From contig CAYTXG010000023.1 of NCBI GenBank assembly GCA_964441025.1, forward strand, positions 1-26,268: DNA of 26,268 bases. The letters run 5' to 3'. This stretch comes from JAAZIN01 sp964441025. Lineage in GTDB: Bacteria > Bacillota > Dethiobacteria > DTU022. The notes under the pieces are model-generated. The model searched no databases, was not told the DNA's origin, and saw only the letters and a list, made by a program, of their open reading frames with translations. Positions 1-6,420 of this stretch are shown here, piece by piece; the first letter of the stretch is position 1, and each line of letters opens with the position of its first letter. Made by a program: the position numbers and the translations under genes.

Positions 1-87
1 CAGCGCTGCGCCCAGGAGAATGGCAGCGGAGCCCAGGCTGCGCCTGGGAATTCTGCTCATTATTTTCTCGTTATTCTGCAGCTGCAT
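1..87 (-). CDS. 5' end of a secreted or membrane protein, cut by window edge
   Basis: An open frame starts at ATG (87-85) and runs off the left edge, giving 29 residues. It begins MQLQNNEKIMSRIPRR and continues into a hydrophobic stretch (SAAILLGAAL), the pattern of a signal peptide or signal anchor: basic n-region followed by a hydrophobic core. A strong Shine-Dalgarno sequence (GGAGGG, 102-97) sits 9 nt upstream of the ATG, which is the main support for a real start. It is co-oriented with, and downstream of, the TasA-like locus, so it may be another exported component of that locus. The function cannot be told from 29 residues. Confidence 0.55.
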   Translation of the reverse strand, partial: MQLQNNEKIMSRIPRRSLGSAAILLGAAL

Positions 88-230
88 TTTACTGCTCCCT
101 CCAAGCGTATATACTCACCGGGTTACCGGTAAAAACCTTGTTCCGTCCGGGGCGGCCCTTCAGCTTCAGCTCCGGTAAACAGGCGCCAGCCCGAAAGGGC
201 TTCCGTACTCCCCTACAAGAAAAAGATATC
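88..230 (-). other. Intergenic leader with small hairpins
   Basis: This 143-bp gap lies between the stop of the large surface protein and the partial gene at the left edge. It contains a short hairpin with arms AGCCC/GGGCT around a tetraloop near 190-205. I see no clear terminator with a T-run and no recognised riboswitch core. It may be a 5' leader of the partial gene. Confidence 0.3.
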
Positions 231-3200
231 CTAATCAGGAATGATCAGGATGTACGGATCGGTGCCGGTTCCCGAAGCATCGCTAACGAAGAGGCCGGAT
301 ACCAGATTCAACGCCGGGCGGACCCCGTACAGTTCTTCTTTCTTATCATGAACCAAATCACCGGATTCATTGATGTATCTGCCTCTATTGTTATTATGCT
401 GGTCGCTGTTCCACCAGTTTGAGCCGATCGCCCGAATGCTCTGTTGATTCAGCTGCCCAGCTTGCGCTTGGGTCAGAAGGCCGGAACTTTCAGCAACCGA
501 TGTGAAGCCCTGGTAATAGTCGCTTCCCTGCTGCCCGGCGTTATTCCAGTTGGCGGTACCTGACAGGCCTCGCAGTAGCACCCGATCATCTCCGATCTTC
601 TGGAACAGAACCCCATTGATTTCCACGTAATCGCCGATCTCGAGGCTGCTGAAAGGTACCAGAGTGATCAACTCCAGCTCTACAGAAACCGAGGCCTGGG
701 CGCTTACAGGCGTCCCCCTGTAGTCGGCAGCGGCAATAACGGTGTTTACCAGCGGTCCGGGGAAATCTGCCTCATCAGCAGTGTAGTTGCCGCTGAAATA
801 CCTGGAGTTGCCGGGGGCCAGGGAGACAATATCTGTGCTGAAATCCAACATGGCATCTGTCACGGTGATATCCTCCAGGACGACGTTGCCGTTGTTGGTC
901 ACAATGATGGTGTAGACAATCCTGTCGCCCTCGGCGGCGCTGCTGCGGTTGGCCTGTTTCACCACCCCCAGGGAGGGATTGGCCTGAACAACGGTCACAA
1001 AAACAGATCCGGCGGCGCTGACGTAATGGCCCTCATGGGTCGCGCTCGCGGCGGCGGTATTCTCCAGTGTGCCGGTATCGCCCGCCTTCACGGTGTAGGA
1101 ACCGTTATATACCTGCGATGCGCCCGGCACCAGGGAAGCGATACTGTCGCTGATCCCCAGCATCTCGTCTGTCACAGCGATATTCGAAAGAGTGACATTG
1201 CCATTGTTGGTGACTCTAATGGTGTAATTGATCGTGTCGCCGGCGGCGGCGCTGCCGCGGTCGGCCCACTTTGAAACCCGCAGTGAGGGGCCGGTGGGGA
1301 TGGAAGCCAGCGGCGGATGCCCGGGCCAGACATCATCAACAGCGCCGTGGGTGGCCTGGACCGTTTCCGCATATGAGCTGATCGAGAGCAGCGCGGTTTT
1401 GTACATCTCTTCCAGCCCTTCCGCAACACATGCTCTCACCCGCAGGATTACTACATCTCCGGGGCCAACGGGTTCGGTACAGTAAAAATAGCCGTCTTCC
1501 CCTTTGATCCAATCGTCCATGCCGCCGGCAAGCTGGAAACTGACATTGCCGGGATCAAGTTCTGCACGGTGGGCTTCCCAGTCGTAGTCTGTATAGACAG
1601 GGAAGGCGTGACTTGCACCGGGCGCCAGGGAAGCCAGGTTGCCCACAACACCCAGGACATCGTCGTTGACCACTATCCCGGTGAGCTCAATGTCGCCGGT
1701 ATTCTTGACGGTAAACCTGAATTGAGGAGCAAATCCTTCCGGTAATGGATCGGGAAGTTCGGGCCAGGGTGAGCCGCTATGCCAGGTCGCCCCTTCATCC
1801 AGGGAGACCTCCTTGACAATCGAAACCCCGGGCACTTTGTAGCCCCCGTCAAAGGGCTCGTTGACGTCTCCGCTCTTAGGCGGCGAATGATGGGAGGAGA
1901 TGTTGCCCAGTTCCATGTAGTAAGGGCTGTAATTGGTCATATCCACGGAGAATTCATAGACCATGGGCCACTCCCAACCGTAGGTCTGGCTGAAAGTGAT
2001 CTGCCCCGTAGCGGGGTAGCCGTCCACCTTTGTAACATCGTTCGGATAGGCAGGGTCAAATGGCGACTTCCAGGTTTCCCAGACCCTGGTCCCCCCCAGG
2101 GTAACATCCCACTTGGGAACACCGGGTTCAAGCCTGTTCAGTGCGTAGTTATTCAGATTCCAGACCAGTGAACTTGATGAGACGTAACCCGGAGGCGGTG
2201 TTCCTTCGCCGGCCTTGGCAGTATGATCGGAGGCCCAGGTCGGGGTTGTATTGTTCTCTTTTTTCCAGTGCAGGGGAGCCCCATTTTCATCCTGTTGGTA
2301 GGCATAGCACTGCTGCCATTCCCAGGTTACATCCTTGTCCGTCGTGATATCGTGCCCCATCAGCCGGAAGCCCATGAATTCGGAATCGGTTAACCGTTTA
2401 AAGGCGCGGTGAAGAGGCCAGTCCGCACTTTCCCTATAGGGCGCAATATCCTTGCTGTCAAAGACATTATCGTTGACTGCGCGGCTGACCACCAGGGCTA
2501 CATACAGGGTCCTGGCGCCGTCAGCTTTTTCGTCAAGGTAGGCATAGAGGGTGGTGCCTGTGGGGACCGTGGCAATGGGGGAGTAGAGCAGATAGTCGCC
2601 GTCACCGTAGAACAGGCCGTTTACCTCGGGCACGGTCTTGCCGGCAGGAGGGTCCCCGGCCGCCGGGGGTGCGGCGGGGCTAGAGGGAGATCCGCCTCCT
2701 CCCCCGGTCTGCTCCACGATGTAAGCTGAGATAAAGCCCAGCGACGAAGTTTGATCCTGGTTTGTAAACCAGTGCGGCGATAAGGGAGGCGGCGGCTGCC
2801 CTTCTCCTTCACCGGCATAATCGCCGTAGCTGTAGGTAGCCCAGGTCTCCCTTTTTATCTGCCTGGGCTCTGTTTGCCCCGACGGTATGTAGTCGGCGGT
2901 GACCCCGGCAATATTGGTGTGGTACTGCGCTTTCCATTCCGCTGCGAAACGGGCCCTGGCATAGGCTTTCTTGGAACCGGTATTTTTGATTGCCAGCTCC
3001 AAATCCCTGCATCCACCGGGGCTCCAGGTGTTGTCCCCGCTGTCGCAGATCACTAGTTTGCCTTCAGCATCGCCTGCATCGACCGCAACGGTGCCGGCAG
3101 TGAATTCGTTGGGCGACAAATCACCCTGGGAAATAAAATATGATATGGTATATCCTCCGCTAAGCAATAGAGCGATGATCAAGAAATAGATTATCTGATA

Positions 3201-3335
3201 ATATATCCGCTTGCTTTTATATCTGGGCCGCCGGGCCCCGTTCCTTTTTCTGCCGCTACTGTCATACCTGCTCAATACTTTCGCCGTCCCCTGGTCATTA
3301 TTAACTAACCGTCCTGTAATGCTGCAATGTTCCAA
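231..3335 (-). CDS. Large surface protein: split TasA-like module, DUF11 repeats, DUF6273-like C-terminus
   Basis: A 1034-residue exported protein. Residues 1-44 are a basic cytoplasmic tail, 45-66 one membrane or signal segment. Residues 72-135 match the start of the two neighbouring TasA-like proteins (NEFTAGTV, WSPGGC, IKNTGSKKAYAR). A Gly/Pro-rich linker lies at about 210-232. Residues 240-500 are unassigned. A DUF11-like domain starts near 503. Residues 612-672 resemble the C-terminal half of the TasA-like neighbours (EDGYFY, LRVRAC, VQATH then W). Two clear DUF11 repeats follow (about 683-783 and 787-886), each with VTNNGNV and a VTD-ML motif. The end carries GVRPALNL and DPYILI, typical of DUF6273. 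DUF11 domains are common in large Gram-positive surface and adhesion proteins. Start choice is uncertain: the ATG has only a weak Shine-Dalgarno, and an in-frame TTG at 3275 is an alternative. A role as adhesin or matrix-anchored fibre partner is inferred from context. Confidence 0.8.
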   Translation of the reverse strand: MEHCSITGRLVNNDQGTAKVLSRYDSSGRKRNGARRPRYKSKRIYYQIIYFLIIALLLSGGYTISYFISQGDLSPNEFTAGTVAVDAGDAEGKLVICDSGDNTWSPGGCRDLELAIKNTGSKKAYARARFAAEWKAQYHTNIAGVTADYIPSGQTEPRQIKRETWATYSYGDYAGEGEGQPPPPLSPHWFTNQDQTSSLGFISAYIVEQTGGGGGSPSSPAAPPAAGDPPAGKTVPEVNGLFYGDGDYLLYSPIATVPTGTTLYAYLDEKADGARTLYVALVVSRAVNDNVFDSKDIAPYRESADWPLHRAFKRLTDSEFMGFRLMGHDITTDKDVTWEWQQCYAYQQDENGAPLHWKKENNTTPTWASDHTAKAGEGTPPPGYVSSSSLVWNLNNYALNRLEPGVPKWDVTLGGTRVWETWKSPFDPAYPNDVTKVDGYPATGQITFSQTYGWEWPMVYEFSVDMTNYSPYYMELGNISSHHSPPKSGDVNEPFDGGYKVPGVSIVKEVSLDEGATWHSGSPWPELPDPLPEGFAPQFRFTVKNTGDIELTGIVVNDDVLGVVGNLASLAPGASHAFPVYTDYDWEAHRAELDPGNVSFQLAGGMDDWIKGEDGYFYCTEPVGPGDVVILRVRACVAEGLEEMYKTALLSISSYAETVQATHGAVDDVWPGHPPLASIPTGPSLRVSKWADRGSAAAGDTINYTIRVTNNGNVTLSNIAVTDEMLGISDSIASLVPGASQVYNGSYTVKAGDTGTLENTAAASATHEGHYVSAAGSVFVTVVQANPSLGVVKQANRSSAAEGDRIVYTIIVTNNGNVVLEDITVTDAMLDFSTDIVSLAPGNSRYFSGNYTADEADFPGPLVNTVIAAADYRGTPVSAQASVSVELELITLVPFSSLEIGDYVEINGVLFQKIGDDRVLLRGLSGTANWNNAGQQGSDYYQGFTSVAESSGLLTQAQAGQLNQQSIRAIGSNWWNSDQHNNNRGRYINESGDLVHDKKEELYGVRPALNLVSGLFVSDASGTGTDPYILIIPD

Positions 3336-3396
3336 ACGGCACCGGCAGAAAAGCTGTCCGCCGCCAACAGAAAATAGATCTGATCAACCATCCACG

Positions 3397-3427
3397 GTGA
3401 GTCAAAAACACCGTCCCCTTAACTCAC
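3397..3427. repeat. Palindromic repeat, ACCGTCCCC-loop family, copy 1
   Basis: Arms GTGAGTCAA (3397-3405) and TTAACTCAC (3419-3427) pair at 8 of 9 positions around a loop ending in ACCGTCCCC. The right arm contains the TAA stop codon (3421-3419) of the upstream TasA-like gene. The arms are close to those of copy 2. Confidence 0.75.
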
Positions 3428-4141
3428 AGCAACCCATGCTGTGCCGTCCCAGTACCAGTTACCGTCCTGGGTTTCCCAACGGTCTCCTGATGTGTTGAAT
3501 TCCACCTCCACCCACTCATTGTCAACGAATCCAACGCCCCATTCCTCGAAGGCGGCTTCGTGGGTGACCTGGATGGCTTCGAATTTCATGCCCAGGGTAT
3601 AGATAGCGCCCTGGTAGGCATTGCCTGTTTCCTTGCCGGCCAGGCAAACCCTGGAGAGGACGGTGACTTCATTGGGACCGTTTTCACCGGGATCCAGGAT
3701 TCCCTTATAGTACCAGTATTCCTTTTCTCCCTTGCCAATTTTGGTCCAATCACCGGCCGGCCAGGCATCACAGCTTTCTCCGTCTTCATCACAAACCCAC
3801 CAGTTCACATTGGGAGCATTCCGCCCGTGCCAGGTGCCGTTTATGCTTTCATTGCCGTCGGTGCCGGTCCATGTTTCCGTGATCATCGCACGGACAAAGG
3901 CTCTTTTTGTGCCCGTTACCTTAATTGTGATCTCCTTGTCGGTGCAGTCGCCGGGATTCCAGTTGGTCAGGCCCTCTTCGCCAAAGGCCCAGTCTTCTTT
4001 TGCGTCTATTTCCAATATCCCGGCGGTAAACGTATTGGGATCAATTTCCGCCTCCGCGGTGAACCAGGCCAGTGTGCCGCCGGCGATGGAGGCCACAGCC
4101 AGGCAGATAGTGAGCAAACTGATCAAAATTCTCTTGTTCAT
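3419..4141 (-). CDS. TasA/camelysin-like SipW-dependent secreted protein
   Basis: A 240-residue secreted protein of the TasA/CalY type, the class that forms extracellular fibres in Bacillus and is matured by the signal peptidase SipW. The signal region is residues 1-28 (MNKRILISLL, then AGGTLAWFT), followed by the family motif with NTFTAG near 36-41, NPGDC at 62-66 and IKVTGTKRAFVRA near 73-85. Cys66 and Cys166 (SRVC) match two cysteines in the neighbour. The module ends with IQVTHEA near 190-196, after which there is a Trp-rich tail ending WYWDGTAWVAVS. I chose ATG 4141 because it aligns with the neighbour's start and has an upstream GAGG, although spacing is long (about 14 nt). An in-frame ATG at 4171 would add 10 residues and has no clear ribosome site. 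The stop codon lies inside a palindromic repeat. Confidence 0.85.
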   Translation of the reverse strand: MNKRILISLLTICLAVASIAGGTLAWFTAEAEIDPNTFTAGILEIDAKEDWAFGEEGLTNWNPGDCTDKEITIKVTGTKRAFVRAMITETWTGTDGNESINGTWHGRNAPNVNWWVCDEDGESCDAWPAGDWTKIGKGEKEYWYYKGILDPGENGPNEVTVLSRVCLAGKETGNAYQGAIYTLGMKFEAIQVTHEAAFEEWGVGFVDNEWVEVEFNTSGDRWETQDGNWYWDGTAWVAVS

Positions 4142-4265
4142 CTTTGTTTGTCTCGCCTCTATTTTTTTCATCGTATAACAGCTTCACATACTATTCCGTG
4201 TTTTATGGCTTCCGGGCCCGCTGCTGCGTCTTTTGCAATCCTGTTGAAGCCGGCAATCCCGGGAT

Positions 4266-4287
4266 GGGGCGGGGGAAAACCCGCCCC
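4266..4287. other. Strong GC hairpin between the two TasA-like genes
   Basis: Arms GGGGCGGG (4266-4273) and CCCGCCCC (4280-4287) form an 8-bp perfect stem with a 6-nt loop. On the minus strand no T-run follows the stem, so it is not a standard intrinsic terminator. It could partially terminate or stabilise RNA between the two genes, giving unequal expression. That role is inference. Confidence 0.5.
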
Positions 4288-4319
4288 CCCGGAAAAAACA
4301 CATCTCTAACCCTACTCCG

Positions 4320-4350
4320 GTGAGTCAAAGGAACCGTCCCCTTGACTCAT
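4320..4350. repeat. Palindromic repeat, GAACCGTCCCC-loop family, copy 2
   Basis: Arms TGAGTCAA (4321-4328) and TTGACTCA (4342-4349) are perfectly complementary around a loop containing GGAACCGTCCCC. The right arm supplies the TGA stop (4349-4347) of the first TasA-like gene. Confidence 0.8.
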
Positions 4351-4976
4351 GGTTCTTCGGGTTCGGGATTATCAAAGACACTCCAATCCCATCCCCCAGA
4401 TCCATCCACAGATTCATGGGAAGCCTGTATTGCCTGGAATGTAGCCGAGAGGATGAACTTTTTCCCTTGGTACTGGTTGTCCGCCAAGGCTCCATTCAGG
4501 CAAACCCTGAGGGTAAGCTTGGCAGAATCGAATTCCACTGGCTCCCCTGCGCCGTAGGTGCCTGCCAGATCTAGATTATAATACCAGTAGCCGTCTTCTC
4601 CCAACGTCCAGTCCTGCGCGGGGGTAAGTTCTTTCAATGCAACCGTTGCAGCATCATCGCCATCAGGTTCCCATTCTTCCCAATCGCCACCGACTTCCTC
4701 ATACCACTGCGTGTTGATAACCCCGCGAATTTTGACTTTTTTGCTGCCGATGTTTTCAATGGTAAATTCTTTATCGACACAGTCTCCCGGGTTCCAGTTC
4801 CCCACGACAACATCTCCAGCGGTTACTTTCTCTGAAGCTTCGATCTTCACAGTACCTGCTGTAAAGACGTTGTCATCGACATTTACTTGCCAGGTGAACC
4901 AGGCCAGTGTGCCGCCGGCGATGGCCACAACAGCCAGACCGATGACCAGTAAACCGGTAATTACTTTCTTGTTCAT
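4347..4976 (-). CDS. TasA/camelysin-like SipW-dependent secreted protein
   Basis: A 209-residue secreted protein closely related to the next gene downstream. The signal region MNKKVITGLL then AIAGGTLAWFT (residues 1-28) has the Gly-Gly-Thr and aromatic pattern typical of SipW substrates. The mature part shows FTAGTVKIEA (38-47), NWNPGDC (60-66), IGSKKVKIR (76-84), EDGYWYY (127-133), LRVCL (156-160) and IQASHES (183-189), and ends in an acidic tail. Cys66 and Cys159 match the cysteines of the paralogue. The start is firm: AAGGAGGAAG lies a few bases before the ATG. It sits directly downstream of the SipW-type peptidase, as in known sipW-tasA operons, so it is very probably a peptidase substrate and a structural matrix subunit. 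The exact polymer role is inferred. Confidence 0.87.
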   Translation of the reverse strand: MNKKVITGLLVIGLAVVAIAGGTLAWFTWQVNVDDNVFTAGTVKIEASEKVTAGDVVVGNWNPGDCVDKEFTIENIGSKKVKIRGVINTQWYEEVGGDWEEWEPDGDDAATVALKELTPAQDWTLGEDGYWYYNLDLAGTYGAGEPVEFDSAKLTLRVCLNGALADNQYQGKKFILSATFQAIQASHESVDGSGGWDWSVFDNPEPEEP

Positions 4977-5211
4977 TTTCTTCCTCCTTTTTTATTTCCC
5001 GCGATCGGTCGGCGCCGGCCGCTTCATCCGTCCAGTTGTCCCCGAAGGTGGCGGCGCCGCCATTCATTTCTCAGCCGTAAGTCAGCAGCTTTTTCTCGTC
5101 AACCACATCCTCTCAAGCGGTAACAAAGGTGCTCATAAAATAAATTTATCATATATTGCCAACTGCGCTTGTCCCCTTGCCGGGCAACCGGCGGGGGTCA
5201 GGCAAGCAGTA
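4977..5211 (-). other. Leader between peptidase and first TasA-like gene
   Basis: A 235-bp gap. An imperfect inverted repeat (CTTGCC at 5176-5181, GGCAAG at 5201-5206, with GC-rich inner pairing) follows the peptidase stop but has no T-run on the minus strand. An AT-rich stretch near 5138-5155 (minus strand TTGGCAATATATGAT) could hold a promoter with a poor match to consensus. The strong Shine-Dalgarno of the TasA-like gene is at the left end. No riboswitch core was recognised. Confidence 0.3.
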
Positions 5212-6228
5212 TTATCGATAAAAGGTCCGCAACTCCCCCGCTGTCTTCGCAGATTCTCTCCTGCCCCTGGCGCTCCCCCCCAGGGCCTGAAGAATATTGC
5301 GGATCTCGAAGGCGATCACCAGGAGGCTGGGGATGAAGACCAGCACCACCAGGCCCTGCCTGGTCCGGGCGAAGCCCATGAGGTAGCCCAGATGGGGCAC
5401 GGAGCCGTGCACCCGGCCAATTACATTTGCCGCCGGCACCGGGTTGGGATCGTCGACGTTGTTGGCATCGCCGCGGGTGGTAAATTCCAGCCCGTTTTCG
5501 CTGTTTATGTCCACAACGCGGTGCGTGGTCAGCAGATCGCTGCTGGAGCCGCTGAAGGTGATAATATCGCCAACCGCGATTGTTTGGGGGCCGGCAGGGC
5601 GGACAAAGACCACGCTCCCGGTATCGAAAGCGGGGTTCATGCTGCCGCTCAGGACGGCGTAGATGCGGTAGCCGAAAACCGAGGGAACCCCTCCCACATA
5701 CTTGCTCTGCACCAGGAAAAAGGCCAGCAGGGCCATGAGCGTGATCAGCACCCCGAAGGCAATATTGCCGGCGACTTTGGCTGCTTCGACAAGGGGGCTC
5801 CTCTTTGCCGCCGCTGCACGGCGAGGTTCCGACGCACTCCCCGATCCGGTGCGGCGCCTTTTTTGCGTCTCCCGAAGTAGCCCCTTTTTTACGCGCAGGA
5901 TCAGTTCGCCGTCGGAGGGCGGCCCGGCGATAAAATCATCAACCCCCGCTTCAAGCGCCCGCTCCAGCAGCTCTTGCTCCTCCACCCCCGCCACAAAAAT
6001 AATATAGACCAGGCGGTTTATTTTTTTGAGGTGATCAACAATGCCCAGATCAAAGAAATGGCCTCCCGCCTGGAGAACTGCCAGGTCGGGGACAAAGTCC
6101 TCCGTGGCATCCAGCAGCTCAAGGCCGGGGCGGCAGCAGCGGATTCCGTCTGCACCGGTATGTTCGGCGATAGACAGTTTTTGGCGCTCCATGGCCTCTA
6201 CTTGATTGCTGATCAACAAAATATGCAA
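5212..6228 (-). CDS. sipW: SipW-type signal peptidase I with N-terminal pseudo-receiver domain
   Basis: A 338-residue membrane protein with two parts. Residues 1-120 have the fold signature of a response-regulator receiver (ILLIS strand, PDLAVL, VYIIFVA, then ALEAGVDDFI and EL-RV), but the key residues are gone: the acidic pair after strand 1, the phospho-acceptor Asp (Gln53 instead), the Thr/Ser of strand 4 and the Lys before the conserved Pro (Gly102). A basic linker (120-145) leads to a membrane segment (about 150-173) and an ER-type signal peptidase: Ser196 in SGSM, His236 in TTHRVV in place of the usual Lys, and Asp254 in RGDANN. A second membrane segment lies at about 292-310. Such peptidases mature TasA-like proteins, and two follow immediately. 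The start is TTG, supported by GGCGGTGAT about 6 nt upstream. The receiver fusion is unusual; ordinary SipW proteins are about 190 residues. Confidence 0.88.
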   Translation of the reverse strand: MHILLISNQVEAMERQKLSIAEHTGADGIRCCRPGLELLDATEDFVPDLAVLQAGGHFFDLGIVDHLKKINRLVYIIFVAGVEEQELLERALEAGVDDFIAGPPSDGELILRVKKGLLRETQKRRRTGSGSASEPRRAAAAKRSPLVEAAKVAGNIAFGVLITLMALLAFFLVQSKYVGGVPSVFGYRIYAVLSGSMNPAFDTGSVVFVRPAGPQTIAVGDIITFSGSSSDLLTTHRVVDINSENGLEFTTRGDANNVDDPNPVPAANVIGRVHGSVPHLGYLMGFARTRQGLVVLVFIPSLLVIAFEIRNILQALGGSARGRRESAKTAGELRTFYR

Positions 6229-6263
6229 GTACGGATCACCGCCGGTCGGTTTTCGCGAGACTC

Positions 6264-6283
6264 CTTTCCTGAAAGCAGGAAAG
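6264..6283 (-). other. Perfect hairpin in the 5' leader of the signal peptidase gene
   Basis: Arms CTTTCCTG (6264-6271) and CAGGAAAG (6276-6283) pair perfectly over 8 bp with a 4-nt loop. The hairpin lies between the likely promoter and the TTG start, in the transcribed leader. On the minus strand it is followed by GAG rather than a T-run, so it is a leader structure rather than a terminator. A role in translation or RNA stability is inference. Confidence 0.55.
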
Positions 6284-6320
6284 AGCCTGTCGCTTTGTGT
6301 CTAAAATAGAGTCTGCAAGC

Positions 6321-6349
6321 ATTATAACGGGGGCCCGTTGCATATGAGT
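6321..6349 (-). promoter_or_regulatory. Probable promoter with overlapping dyad before the signal peptidase gene
   Basis: A perfect -10 TATAAT reads at 6326-6321 on the minus strand. The hexamer 17 bp upstream (ACTCAT) is a poor -35. A dyad AACGGG-GG-CCCGTT (6326-6339) fills the spacer and touches the -10, a typical position for an operator. A weak -35 plus spacer dyad suggests activator-dependent or repressible transcription. The upstream BTAD-type regulator is the obvious candidate, by proximity only. Confidence 0.45.
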
Positions 6350-6420
6350 TTCATCATTGGGATAATTTGACATCCGGGGGGGGGCGCTTTCAGTAACTGC
6401 TTGGTTGGGGCGGCTTTGGG

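Noticed and set aside
88..230. c-di-GMP riboswitch in the leader of the left-edge gene
   Set aside because: The conserved GEMM core (CGCA-AGGGCAAACC and related parts) could not be found on either strand.
3397..4350. CRISPR-like repeats
   Set aside because: Copies are nearly 1 kb apart with genes between them, and no regular spacers exist.
4873..5067. A 64-codon minus-strand frame overlapping the start of the first TasA-like gene, possible leader peptide
   Set aside because: It runs through the ribosome site and into the gene in another frame, with no Shine-Dalgarno of its own.
4711..5880. A 389-codon open frame on the plus strand across the TasA-like and signal peptidase genes
   Set aside because: It is antisense to two well-supported genes, has no recognisable motif and is explained by high GC content.
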